64,000 nucleotides of DNA. It comes from Erythrocercus mccallii. Lineage: Eukaryota; Chordata; Aves; Passeriformes; Dicruridae. Under the pieces are notes generated by a model that did no database searches, was not told the DNA's origin, and was given only the letters and a program-made list of their open reading frames with translations. Where the stretch lies: NCBI GenBank assembly GCA_013397435.1, contig VZRG01002349.1:1-64000 (forward strand). Reading direction: 5' to 3'. This document shows, piece after piece, positions 26,601 to 37,000 of this stretch (its first letter is position 1; each line of letters starts with the position of its first letter). The position numbers were made by a program, and so were the translations under genes.

Positions 26601-26633
26601 TCACCCAGAAACAGAAAGCCAAGGAAAGATTGA
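17492..26633 (+). CDS. CANX: Calnexin, ER lectin chaperone (14 coding exons, 604 aa)
   Basis: Calnexin is a type I ER membrane chaperone that binds monoglucosylated N-glycans and recruits ERp57 to folding glycoproteins. Coding exons: 17492-17677, 18158-18231, 18736-18794, 19019-19160, 20467-20548, 21695-21887, 22791-22980, 23708-23821, 24307-24463, 24776-24991, 25397-25516, 25620-25758, 25902-25990, 26580-26633. All join in phase with GT-AG introns into 604 codons plus TGA; human is 592 aa. Seen: a signal peptide (1-21), an acidic segment (23-52), a lectin domain with Cys165/Cys199, Tyr169, Lys171, Tyr190, Met193 and Glu430, a P-domain arm (about 275-415) with four type-1 and four type-2 repeats and Cys365/Cys371, a membrane helix (about 486-506) followed by two cysteines (palmitoylated in mammals), an acidic cytosolic tail and a basic C-terminus (RNRKPRKD). 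An ERSE in the promoter suggests induction by ER stress. No frameshift or missing key residue was seen. Confidence 0.98.
18158..18231 (+). CDS. CANX: CANX coding exon 2
   Basis: Acceptor ccaatag, donor gtgagt, 74 bases ending in phase 2. It encodes the start of the lectin domain (motif PVPTGEVYFAESFD). Confidence 0.95.
18736..18794 (+). CDS. CANX: CANX coding exon 3
   Basis: Acceptor tcttctag, donor gtgagt, 59 bases. It encodes the conserved KKDDTDDEIAKYDG segment of the lectin domain. Confidence 0.95.
19019..19160 (+). CDS. CANX: CANX coding exon 4
   Basis: Acceptor ttccccag, donor gtaagt, 142 bases. It encodes the KWEVQDMKETKLPGDKGL and RAKHHAIS motifs of the lectin domain. Confidence 0.95.
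20467..20548 (+). CDS. CANX: CANX coding exon 5
   Basis: Acceptor aaaattag, donor gtgagt, 82 bases. It encodes the sugar-binding strand GIECGGAYVKLL, with Cys165, Tyr169 and Lys171. Confidence 0.95.
21695..21887 (+). CDS. CANX: CANX coding exon 6
   Basis: Acceptor ttttaaag, donor gtatgg, 193 bases. It encodes YTIMFGPDKCGEDYKLHF and the KHAKRPDADLK motif. Cys199 is the expected partner of Cys165. Confidence 0.95.
22791..22980 (+). CDS. CANX: CANX coding exon 7
   Basis: Acceptor ccttacag, donor gtaagg, 190 bases. It encodes the end of the first lectin-domain segment and the first two type-1 proline-rich repeats of the P-domain (DP..KP-DW pattern). Confidence 0.95.
23708..23821 (+). CDS. CANX: CANX coding exon 8
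   Basis: Acceptor ccctcaag, donor gtaagt, 114 bases. It encodes type-1 P-domain repeats three and four (KPEGWLDDEPEYV and DPDAEKPEDW). Confidence 0.95.
24307..24463 (+). CDS. CANX: CANX coding exon 9
   Basis: Acceptor ttttcag, donor gttggt, 157 bases ending in phase 0. It encodes the P-domain tip and type-2 repeats, with Cys365 and Cys371 in CETAPGC. This tip is the ERp57-docking region in the family. Confidence 0.95.
24776..24991 (+). CDS. CANX: CANX coding exon 10
   Basis: Acceptor ttcctag, donor gtgaga, 216 bases, in phase at both ends. It encodes the last type-2 repeat and the return of the lectin fold, including Glu430 and Trp432 in GLELWSMTSDIFFDNF. Confidence 0.95.
25397..25516 (+). 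CDS. CANX: CANX coding exon 11 (transmembrane)
   Basis: Acceptor tcttacag, donor gtaatg, 120 bases. It encodes the juxtamembrane segment and the hydrophobic helix starting around ERPWLWVVYILTV, followed by Cys507-Cys508. Confidence 0.95.
25620..25758 (+). CDS. CANX: CANX coding exon 12
   Basis: Acceptor cctttcag, donor gtaggt, 139 bases. It encodes the first part of the cytosolic tail (KKTDAPQPDV) and a run dominated by Glu, Asp and Lys. Confidence 0.93.
25902..25990 (+). CDS. CANX: CANX coding exon 13
   Basis: The acceptor cattgaag is purine-rich next to the AG, but phase and similarity support it. Donor gtaaga, 89 bases. It encodes the second acidic block of the cytosolic tail (SQEEEEEEEEEEDRKP). 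Confidence 0.9.
26580..26633 (+). CDS. CANX: CANX last coding exon and stop
   Basis: Acceptor ttcttgcag, then 17 codons ending RSPRNRKPRKD and TGA at 26,631. Ser595 corresponds to the known proline-directed phosphosite near the C-terminus of mammalian calnexin. The repeated GAG after the acceptor (CAG GAG GAG) could permit small variation in the number of glutamates. Confidence 0.95.
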   Translation, partial: EEETVNRSPRNRKPRKD

Positions 26634-27898
26634 AAAAAGTCATAAGAACTTGATCTGTGATTTCTTTTTTTGTTGTTATTTTCAAACATGGTTCTGGGAG
26701 AGGACCTTGGACACCTTACATTGAAACTTGGACAAACCTCAAGATTTCACCATCCACGGGTTCCAGTCACACTATCCAATGTAATGGAGTGTCTAGCCGT
26801 AAAATATTTGCAATCATCTGTTCTAAAGAGCATCATTCCTGTAGAAAGAAAGCATTTAATATAATGGGCTGTGGATTTTGGAATGTAACATAACTAACCT
26901 TTTCATTTTTGGTTTTAAATATTCTTTTCTGTTCTTAAGTAGGTTGGTAGAATTTTCTGGACTCAAACCTTGGCTTAATTTAATATATTAATTAGTGAAA
27001 TATAACAATGAATCTTGAAAGTGCTAGGTGATAAAAATGCAGTTTTATAACTAGGTTTTTTTTTACAAATATGTAAATTCCTAAATGCACCAATGTCTTT
27101 TTACCCCTTAAAATTTGGTAATTGTTGAAGAAAAGTTGTCAATGCATTTGACAGCACCTCTGCCCTCAAAAGAAATACAGTTGGGGGGGATGTGTGGGGA
27201 AACCAGTAGTGAAATCCTAACCAATCAACTTAATTCTTTTGGGGGGAGGGGAAAGAGGAAGAGGGGTGGAAGGGGTTAGGCAGTCTATAGAATATATGCA
27301 TACTCTGCATGGCTAAAGCCCTGTTAAATGTTGACAAGCGATCTAGGATTTGGAGCAGGTCATCTTAATGTAACATTTAATCCTGCAGAGCTTGCAGACA
27401 ACCAATTTTATTTGTTTTTGAACTGTTTTTGTAAAGCTGAGGGTTGCTGAAGAGGTGTGGTTAGGCTACTTCCCCCTTTGCCCTCTGTTCAGCCACCGAT
27501 GTTTTCCTCTCTGTGACGATACAGCTCTTCCTGAGAGCAGCTTTGCCTCAGTTGCTGAAGCACCTCATGTTCAGCTCATTGTCAAACTCGATTTCATAGC
27601 TAGGCCTACTCCTTTCCAGGGTCCAAACACTGAATTAGACAGTGTCCCATATCCTCTCACTGTTGTCACTGTGTGTCTGCTGTAGAAATGGGGGAGGTAG
27701 GCAGGTAGACAAGTTGAACTGAGTATTTGTTAAGGAAACAAAAACCACAACCAAGATGTCAGTATTGTAGGTGGGGAAGGAGCATGTGGGATCTCTTAAC
27801 TGGTATGTGAAACTGTTTTAAGTCCTTTTATCTGCTTTTCATGTAACAAATGCATTCTAAATTATATTGTGAATGTTAGGAAATTCCAATTCCAGCTG

Positions 27899-27904
27899 AA
27901 TAAA
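27899..27904 (+). terminator. CANX: CANX proximal poly(A) signal AATAAA
   Basis: A canonical hexamer about 1.27 kb after the stop codon, followed by T-rich sequence suitable as a downstream element. Confidence 0.6.
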
Positions 27905-28391
27905 TTTTTTTTAAGTGTCAAGTCTACCATACTACACTGTTTCAAACACTTTTTTTGTGGAATGCAGGTGAGCACTACAAGAGCATTACCTCTGAGGGTG
28001 AGATGGATGTAATTCATTACACTGTACCAAATATGTTGGTGTTTGGATATCTACATAGATAAACTTTTGCCTTTGTTTAGAATGAAATTAAATATCCTGA
28101 AATTATTCTTCTTGCACTGAACTTAAACACTCCAGTGTTGTTTGGTCATATGATAGGTATAGTGTGTGGAGTAATTCCCAGGGGTTGTGGGGGGGAAGAG
28201 TGTTCCAATTACCTTGCAAACAATCTAACCAATTACTAAAAGACTCTTCTTTTGGGTTTGTATTTTTTTTTTGTTTTTTTGTAAAACACCTTTTGCTGCC
28301 TGTCCTTATGTTGTATCCCTTGGTTGTTGTGTTTGAAATATTAGTGATCACAAATGCATAGCAGGATTTCTTGATCTCTCTGCAGTGTACA

Positions 28392-28397
28392 AATAAA
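28392..28397 (+). terminator. CANX: CANX candidate poly(A) signal AATAAA
   Basis: A canonical hexamer about 1.76 kb after the stop codon, with G/T-rich sequence downstream. Confidence 0.5.
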
Positions 28398-28928
28398 CTA
28401 TTGTAAGCAAGATACTGGAAGTAATTTCAGACTTCTGTTGGGAGCTATTGCATGTTTAGAATGCCTTTGCCTGTTAAACACCTGGTCAATACTGCTCCTT
28501 ATTGCAAAAATAGCTTATACTCTGACATGGAAGATGTCATAGCTTAAGCATTGCTACTAGCTTGTTCTCAGGACTGTATTTTTATCAAGGAGCAGCTGCT
28601 ATTTATGACTCTCAGTCCTTTGAGATGAAGTATGTGTAAATGGTTTCAATTCAGCTAATGTTTTGAGCACAACATAAAAATCTAATTAATCTAATGGTTT
28701 TTTATCTTAATATGCAAATTGCCTTAAACTCCCAAACAATCCCTGTGCATACATGTTCTTTCAAAGCATCAAAAGTGAACTTGAGATCTGCTATCAGCTT
28801 TTAAATAGCATTATATTAAAGCTAATTGTAAATCTACATTTGCTTCTGCTAATTCTCCTGAAAAAGTCTCCTGTCTGCATGTTATGGCTTTTTTTGATAC
28901 CATAGTGTATGCTTTAAATAATCACTAC

Positions 28929-28934
28929 AATAAA
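28929..28934 (+). terminator. CANX: CANX candidate poly(A) signal AATAAA
   Basis: A canonical hexamer about 2.3 kb after the stop codon. Confidence 0.4.
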
Positions 28935-29840
28935 TGAAGACTTTCCAAAATGGACAGACAACTCAAGTTACTTTTTATCCTGCTTTTTGGCTTGGGTGCC
29001 TCAATTTGACCTTAGAATTGCTCTTATTTTTAAAGTTGTGGAGGAAAGAAATAGAGCTACCTGCTTATCCTGAGTGCATAAAGCATAGCTGTCTTTTTTA
29101 AGATCAGTGAAGCTCCACCTGGCTGTAACCTGTGAAATATGTTTGGAACTGTTACAGATCCTTAAAGGTGTATTTAGGCCTTTTGTGTCTGTGCAGCCAA
29201 GGCTGGCAGCTCTTGAAAAGGATGCTGAGCTTGATGTGCTGTGTCTGACAGTGGTGGGGGAGGTGTTAGGCTGACAGGATGAATCAAAACCCGCGGGATC
29301 TGACACACAAGGCAGAAGTGCTGAGAGCAGTTTTGCTCCTGGAGCCAGTGGCTGACAGGGGCAGTTGATAGGTCAGGGTGCATCTAACCCACTAACCCCT
29401 TCCCGCAGCGTCCCTGGATGTGATCTACCCTTGCTGCCTCTGCTCAGTACTGAGTTGTCACAGCTTGAGGCTGTGACCTCTCCAGTGCGTTACGAATGTC
29501 TGTTTCTAAGATTGACTCCTGGGCCTGAGGAGGGTTTCTTGCAAGTACTGACTACTTGTACATGTCCATGGTTTTCTCTTGCTCTTTCCTTACTCCTCCC
29601 TCACAAACTCAGCTACTCCGCTGAGGCCGTGGGTACAGGCATGGGGCTTCTGACTGCTCTGCTCATCCCAAACTGATGGTTAATACCCCTCTTGCCTCAT
29701 GGTTTGTAAAAGGGGTTTTTGCTTGCCTGGGTTTTTGTTTTGGTTTTTTTAGTGTTGCTGGACACAACTACTGTGATTTCATGTCCATTTCAAACAGGTA
29801 CTTGTAGAAGCAACTTGAAAAAAAAATGTAAAAGCTACTC

Positions 29841-29846
29841 AATAAA
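29841..29846 (+). terminator. CANX: CANX distal poly(A) signal AATAAA
   Basis: A canonical hexamer followed within 30 bases by T/G-rich sequence, immediately before the MAML1 CpG island. It is the last possible end of CANX before the next promoter. Confidence 0.5.
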
Positions 29847-30306
29847 GAAACTTAAATCTGTTTGGCTTTCTTTGTCTAATTAGCAAAGCTGGTGCGGTGA
29901 GCCGTGCCTCTTGTAGCGTTTTTGCCGCTCCAGAGCCAGGTTAGCTGGCGGCTGTGCAGGGCAGAGCGGTGCCCGGGATACGGGGCCGGGCCGGGCCGGG
30001 CTCCGCTCCAGCACCCGGGGCTCTCCTGCTGCCCGCCCACCCTGTCAATCATTCGTAGCTCCACCTTCCGACTCCCCTGGTTGGCTGGGCTGAGGTCGCC
30101 CCGCCCCTCCCTACCTGTTCCTTTAAACCACGCCGAGCACCGCCTCCAGCTCGCCTCCGCCGCTTAATTCGCACCTCCGCGCTCGCCTATTGGCCGGAAG
30201 GGGCGTCGGTCACGGCTCGTGACGCGCCGCGCGCCGTGACGTATCCCCCACCCAGGAAGCTCCGCCCATTTATTCTCAACTCGGCTCTGGAGGGGAAAAA
30301 CAATTT

Positions 30307-30318
30307 CAAGATGGCGGC
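30307..30318 (+). promoter_or_regulatory. MAML1: YY1-type initiator element
   Basis: CAAGATGGCGGC matches the YY1 consensus AANATGGCGGC. In vertebrate CpG-island promoters this element typically lies just downstream of the transcription start, so it probably marks the start of MAML1. Confidence 0.65.
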
Positions 30319-30367
30319 GGCGCGGACAACAATGGGGGGCCGGGGGTCCGGGCCGGCCCGCGCCTGA
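30311..30367 (+). other. uORF 1 of MAML1 (18 codons)
   Basis: If transcription starts upstream of the YY1 element, its internal ATG opens an 18-codon frame that stops at TGA 30,365-30,367, well before the main start. It is not in the ORF-length range of a protein gene; a regulatory role is inferred only. Confidence 0.4.
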
Positions 30368-30587
30368 GGGCGGCGGCAGGGGGAGCGCGGCAGGCTCCGC
30401 CGGGCCCCGCGGAGCGGGCAGGGCTGAGGGAGAGCGGAGCAGCGGAGCGGCGCCGGGCTCGGGGCAGAAGGAGGAGGGGGGGCGGGGGGGAGAGGAGCGG
30501 GCGCCGGGCCGGGCGGGGGGAAGACCCGGGGTGATCCCGGCGGGGAGCGCAGGTAAGGCCGGCGGGAGGGGCGGCGGAGGCCCCGCT

Positions 30588-30617
30588 ATGGCGGGCGCCG
30601 GAGCGAGCAGCTGGTGA
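30588..30617 (+). other. uORF 2 of MAML1 (9 codons)
   Basis: An ATG followed by nine codons in total and a TGA, ending 32 bases before the main MAML1 ATG. It would be translated before the main frame unless an upstream 5' UTR intron (possible donor GCAG|GTAAGG at about 30,553) removes it. Confidence 0.4.
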
Positions 30618-30649
30618 GCGGCGGCGGCCGCCCCTTCGCCGCCCGGCCC

Positions 30650-31018
30650 ATGGTGCTGCCCCCCTGCCCCATGGCGGAGTTCGTGGTGCCGCGGCACAGC
30701 GCGGTGATGGAGCGGCTCCGCCGGCGCATCGAGCTCTGCCGGCGGCACCACAGCGCCTGCGAGTCCCGCTACCAGGCCGTGTCCCCGGAGCGCCTGGAGC
30801 TGGAGCGCCAGCAAACCTTCGCCCTGCACCAGCGCTGCCTGCAGGCCAAGGCCAAGCGGGCCGGCAAACACCGGCAGCCGCCCCCGGCGCCGCCGCCGCC
30901 CGCGCCCCCTCCGCCCGCCGCCGCCGCGGGGAGCGCCGAGAGGAGCGGAGCCAACGGGCTGGACGGCGAGACTGCGAGCGGAGAGCAGCAGCACGGCCGC
31001 AGCAGCGCCCTGATCGCG
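30650..31018 (+). CDS. MAML1: MAML1 exon 1 (residues 1-123)
   Basis: 369 bases in phase 0, donor gtaagc. It encodes the Notch/CSL-binding region with SAVMERLRRRIELCRRHHS and the SPERLELERQ segment, followed by a GC-driven Pro/Ala stretch. Confidence 0.95.
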
Positions 31019-34000
31019 GTAAGCGCCGCCCGGGGCCGGGTGCTGGGGCCGGGAGGGGACCGGCGGTCGTGCCCGGATGGCACCGGCACCTCTCGTCTGC
31101 AGCTGGATGGGGGAAGGAAAACAAGCTCTCGCGGTTGGTGTGGTGGCCTGCGGTGCTAGGGCTGGGGTTGGGGCTGCTTTGCTGAGTACCCTGTCTGCTG
31201 TGTTACGACTTCGCAGCCAATAAGGGCTGTTCTGTTTTCGCTCGTCACCTCTGCACGCTGGAAGAGTATATAAAATCTGCGGCGTGGTGGGGTAGGGATA
31301 GTGGCAGGATTTCTGTGATGCTTAAATAATTTAGGGTATTTTGTGAATCATATTTCTTGTTAATTCACCAAAAATGCCCCTGCAGAAACTGTCAGGGGGC
31401 CACTAATAGCGCGGTGCCTTTGGATTTTTGTTTGCTTGATTAAGTCTTTAATTTGGAGTGTCAGGGTTTTGTGGAGTTGTTTGATAAAAATACGCTTATT
31501 ACTGGAGGGGGGGGTGTTAAGACAATGTGTCTGTTAATTCTGGTACATACTGGAAAGAATTTCAGTGGAAAGGCAGCTGCTTGTTTGCCACTCACTCTAG
31601 TGGGTGTGAACACTATGAGAATCCCACTCCACCCATTAAAAACTGGCTTAGCTCAAAATCTTAATGTTTCTCTGGCTTCTCTAGCATTTCTGGTTGTCGG
31701 GACATATTCACATAGCTCTGTTTGTATATCAAGATAGCTATTGCTTAACTTATTCTAGGCCCTTTAAATATACTGCTGTGTGCTAATGTGTTAGTAATGT
31801 AGGTTAGTAGGATAACCTCTTAAAGGCTGCCTGTCCTAATACCTGTCTGCCTTAAAACCAGGTATTTTTAAATGGTGGCCTGCATGAAAATGATTCAGTA
31901 CCACTCTGAGTGTCTTTAAAAGGGGATACTGGATTAAACTAAGATATTTCCAGGTTAATATATAGAATAAACCATATTTTAGGGTGCTCTGTATATTTGA
32001 TTTAATTAGAAAGGAGAGAGGATGTAATTCTCTCTGTCTTGGACCTCACTTACTGTTTTTAAAATAGAATCACAATATTATATACCTGAGTGTCCAGGAC
32101 ATAATGTGAAATACTGAAACTCGGGGTTTATCAATGTCATCTTTACTGTGACCAGCACTAGGCAGCCTGGGTGCAGTTTGTAATATTTACAAGGTGAACT
32201 GAAAGTGCTACTGAACTGAATTGTATCTGTTCTTGCTAATACATCTTTGAGACTCGAGGACTTGCTGACTGTTGAGAAGACTGAGGTCCTTGTGACACAG
32301 TTAGAGCACTTCAGAGAGCTGCTACAGAAAGATGCTTGAGGAAGAGAGGAAACCTTGTGCATTCCTGACACTGATTCTACAAAACTTCATGGTTAGCTGT
32401 TGTTTAGCAAACTGACCTTGAATGTAAACTTGTGTCAAAACAAAAATTACTCAAACTTGGGTTTTATTATCTAAAAACTTGTTGGGGGTTCTGTTTATTT
32501 CCTGCTGGGCCCTTGGGCATTTTGCATATGGGGCTCTACCCCTTAATAATGTGTATTTTCATTACACTCAGGGCTCTTTAGCATGTCAAATCCTGTTGCT
32601 TAAACTGCCACCACACGTCTTCATATTGATCTTCTAAATGATAGATGTCTCTAATTCATTGGTGTTGTTTCTCTTAAATCACTTTGGATGTGGATTTGAT
32701 CTAATTAGCATCCATTATAATGAGGGCTCTCAACAGCAGCAGGTTCTGAAGTGCACTGCACATCTGGGGAAGCCCTTGTACAGGAAGCTGCTGCCAGTGG
32801 CCAATTTACACAACAGAAGAGGGGTTTAGTGTATGAATGACTCTTCCTCAAGCTGGCCTGCTGTTTCCTTCCTAGGATCCATGACTGTGAGCTTAATTGC
32901 AGCTGCTGATTCATCACCTCGTTACTGGGGTATAAAGTTGGTTTGCTTAGTAATTCAAGTCTTGGAAAAAAGCACACAACAACACCTCTGCTCTAATTTA
33001 ATTCCTCTGGCCCATAAGGTCTCTAGGTTGGTATTTTACCTCTATCCATCATGTTGCCATTATCAAGACCACGCATGTGCTTTGAATGGGAAGGATGTGG
33101 GCTTGATTTCCAGTGTTCAATAAAGTTTGGATGAACACCAGCATTATCTTCTAAAACATCATGGCCACATTCCTGTCCAAATAATGCTGCTTGCTCAGTG
33201 CAACATGCATTATATTAGCTGCTGCTGCTGCTGTAGCAATCCAGATTTTTCTGTGAAGCTACATATGAATCTGCTCTTGGAAATTAGTAATTTATGTTGA
33301 CTGTTTATGAAGCATTTATTTTTGTCCCTGAAGGAGAGAGTAGTTCATATAAAGGTGAAGGCTTTTGTGAGGTCTTGTAGGACATGAAGCTGCATTGCCT
33401 CGAGTGTGGACAGTGTGGGCACTGCCAGGTGCTGTGCTGCAGAGCATCTTCCGTAAATCCACAATGGTCAGGGAACAGGGTGGCACTGCCACTTCCTCCT
33501 TAGTGTCTTGTATGATTTGTCACGTGGACAAAATCAGATATTTTCTCTTCCATTAGTCTTTTCTCTGTTTTAGATCCTGAAGTTGGATGGATCTTGCTTA
33601 TAGGCAGAAATAAAGGGTAGATTCTTCCTTGTTTTCTTACTAAGCAGCTGTAAAATTTAAGCTACAGAAACTGAGAGAATACAGTATTGATACAGAAATA
33701 CCTTGGATTATTTATGCATCATGTATACCTGTCCTTCATTTGAGGAAAATGTTGAAAAACCTTCTAGCTTCCAACTTCTAAAAAACTTCCAGACCATTAT
33801 TTGATGGGAAATCCAAATGTTGTCATCTACTTCCTATTTCTGTTGTTTAATATGACATTATTAAGGCTGTGTTCAAAGTAGAAGATGCTTGATGTTTGGA
33901 TAATGTGTTTGCTGTGTTAATCTTAATTTTTGAGAAATGGAGAAGTTGGGAAGAGATGGGGCTTGTCTCCTAGACCATTTTTTTCTCTGCCAGGTTCTGA

Positions 34001-37000
34001 TACATGAGTGTTCGTTGAAAAATGCTGTTTAAATTCTCTGCAAGAGAAAGGTTAGCTTCCTTACATTTCTGTGATATACTATAAGGCAGTGTATGGCTGA
34101 GCTGAACAGCAGGCATTTCACTGACCTGTGAATGAGGAGAATGGCAAGATCTGAATTTTTGTCTCCACTCCTTGTTTTATGATGTGGTGTCTTGGAAGGA
34201 GAGCTGCTCCTTGTTTCTTACTGGGTTTTTTCCCCACCTGAGAGCAGTTGTTGTGCAGAGAGCTTGCTTTGTCTAGGGCTGCCACAAAACCACAAACAGT
34301 ATTTCTGGAATGAGCACAGAAGGTCTAGTCAGTGGCCTGTCTTGAGTATGCTTTGTGTTAAAGCTGAAGAGCAGCATTTATTTGGGAGTGATAGGTGTTT
34401 TGCATTAATATTAGTTCAATACTAAATTAAGCAAAGGTACCAAGTAGAGTTTTAAATGAAATTTAAGTCCAAGGAGATCAATGCAGTGTTTCTTGGTTGA
34501 AAGACCTAAAGTAATAAATTAAAGGGAATAGATTGCCCATAGTGTACTGACAAGTGTTAATGACGTTCCTCTAACGAAGCTCAAGCTGGTACTCTAACAG
34601 TTCAGAAGACCTCAGTTTTGTGTAAGCTGTGGTGTAGGGGTGTTAAATTGTGAAATTATATTTTTACCACAAAAATAGCAAATTATTTACCTGTTATTTA
34701 TATATAGCTATGGTGCAGTGTAGTCTTGCCACCATTGTTTGTTTTTGCTGACAAGTCTGATAGTTTGTTGCCCAACAACACAGACAGGTTTTTCTTTGTC
34801 TCCTTTTAATTCTCTGTGAGGTATTGTTTTATGTTTGAAACATTTCCCTTACCAGATTAGTTAGATATGCAGTGATGCTTCCTAAGTTGTAAGGATCTGG
34901 GAGTGACTGAGCTGCTGCTGCTGTTTAAGTTCAAGTGAGGTGGAGGATCCAGCATTGCAGCTGAAGGCAGAGGAGGTTTTTTTGATTCAGCAGAACAATT
35001 CCTGTAGCAGAGGCTGCCCCTTGTGACTAATGCAGGCTTGAGATATTTATAGACCTGCCTATCCACAGCCCTTCTTCACTCCAGCAGGCAGTCACCCAAA
35101 TACAAAAGTCTGCTGGAATTAAAGTAAAAATTAAAATGAGTCCTGCAGTTTGATTCTGACAGCACAGTGGAATGCAGAAACACATTGGGAATGCAGCTTT
35201 GGAAGCTGAGAGTAGATGCACAGTAAAAGGGAGTTCTTACTATGGTGTATAGTCAAAACGTTATGTTTTCTATCCAGAATTCATACACTACAATGTCTGT
35301 TATTTGCATTGTTATTCCAGCTTAAGGAGTTGGCATCTTTCTTGCTCCTGTCCTTGGAGAGGCAGGAGAGGAGAATCAGTGTCTATAGGGCACCTACTGT
35401 GGACTCTGGTACATGGGAGCTTATCTGTGCTGCAATACTGCCACTTCCTTGGCAGAAAAATGGATATATTCTGATTTGGGTTCCCCTTCTAGGTGAGAAT
35501 GGTAGGAGCCATATTGAAGCTAGTTTTTTATTATGCTGATAGGCTAATACAACATTTCTTCTTTGAAAATGTCCAGCATTATGCTTCTCTTGCTGGTATA
35601 TCAGGACAAATCCTTGTAGACGTAATTCTGATACTGAAATGGTAAACTAATTTGAAACAAAATACAAAAAATTAAAGTTCTACTGAATCCTGTAAGAACA
35701 TTTAAATCTCTGTAACACGTGCTTTAAAAAAACTAAATAGCATTATACAGAGCCTGAAAGGCAAAGTATAAGTACTAGATTTTTAAGAAGGTTCTCTTCT
35801 GCTGTGTTCACAAGGTGGTTTGTTTTTTTTTAAATGAAACCTGCATACACTTTGTATTTTTATATATATGTATATGTATTTACCATCTTCGGTTGCAGGA
35901 CTCAAAGTATAGCAAAGTACTGAATTTTTTCCAAAAGGGCCTTAGCTGACTGTCCTCAGTTTAACTGTTCTGAATGGTAAAGGGTTTCTTGCTTTCAAGC
36001 AAACAATGTGAACTAAACTTTCATGCCTGTTAAATTCTAACGCATTGAAATGTCATTGGTTTCAGATGATTATCTAAATCTGTTTTCAGGTGTTAAGTCC
36101 ATACCAAAATAGCCAACACCAAACAAACAAACAAAAACCCCAACAAAACCAATCAGAACAACTTTGTATCACTGTTTTGACCAGTGATTCATGCCCCTTC
36201 CCACCAAGGCAGTAAGAATGCACTGCCCTGGCCTCTGAAGTTTTGAACTCTGCCAGTGCTAATAGACAAGCAATAGATTGTTTTCAAGCTTTTAGGTTGT
36301 TTTCAAGCTTTTCTGGTTTCTTGTTGGACTTCTGTAGTAGTTTTTGGACAGCTTTTACGAAGTCAGTCAATTTGCCCTTGCAGTGAGACCACAGTAGCAG
36401 GGCTGAGCATCATTGTGATAGAACTAGTGGGTTTAAGACACAGATTGATTATATCAAAATGGTTTGAGTGCTCTGTTTTCTGCTGGAAGCTTTATCATTT
36501 GCCTGGGCACACATCCATCTCCAGCATTGCAGGCCTGTGTCCTTGTCAGTGTGTGAGTTACATGACCAAAGATGTGTTGGACACCATTTCTTGTCATGGA
36601 TGGCACCTGGGTTTTGTCAGCTTGTGTTCCATGCATGAGGAATGCACAGCTGGGCATGTGTGCTCCTGCCAAGGAAGTGTTTATGACCACATTGAGGACT
36701 ACATGTTCTGCTCATGTGAATAAAATGCAACTCAGGTGATGTGATGTGGAGGAAGTGCAGCCTGTGGCCCCTAAGTGGCTCTGACAAACTGTCTGTCCTG
36801 TCTGGGGCCAAAGGACCGAGGCCAGCTCACACACCCTGCCTTGCACCATTCCTATATTGGTAAAAATACTTCAGATAAATGCTTTTGGGGTAATATTTTT
36901 AGTAATATTTTTGGGGTAATTATTTTTAGGCATAGCTAGATAGCAGTTCTTTCATTGGAAAATTGAATAGGCTGAGAAAATGAGAAGAGATTTCTGTATC

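Larger units (their letters stand above)
26634..29870 (+). other. CANX: CANX 3' UTR (extent uncertain)
   Basis: Non-coding sequence follows the TGA without resemblance to another gene until the MAML1 CpG island. Four AATAAA signals lie at 27,899, 28,392, 28,929 and 29,841, so 3' UTRs of roughly 1.3 to 3.2 kb are possible. A G-rich tract at 27,241-27,280 would be in the mRNA. Which signals are used cannot be decided from sequence. Confidence 0.6.
29880..31130 (+). promoter_or_regulatory. MAML1: MAML1 CpG-island promoter and 5' region
   Basis: Very high GC and CpG content starts about 35 bases after the distal CANX poly(A) signal and extends into the first MAML1 intron. Seen are an inverted CCAAT next to an ETS-type GCCGGAAG at about 30,189-30,200, TGACG half-sites around 30,220-30,242, and dense G-runs at 30,470-30,540. 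No TATA box is clear. The core start is probably close to the YY1-type element at 30,307. Confidence 0.75.

Noticed and set aside
30164..31124. Long minus-strand open frames (272-276 aa) across the MAML1 CpG island
   Set aside because: They are antisense shadows of GC-rich DNA, lack stops because of composition, are rich in Ala/Arg/Pro/Gly, resemble no protein and overlap the genuine MAML1 exon 1.
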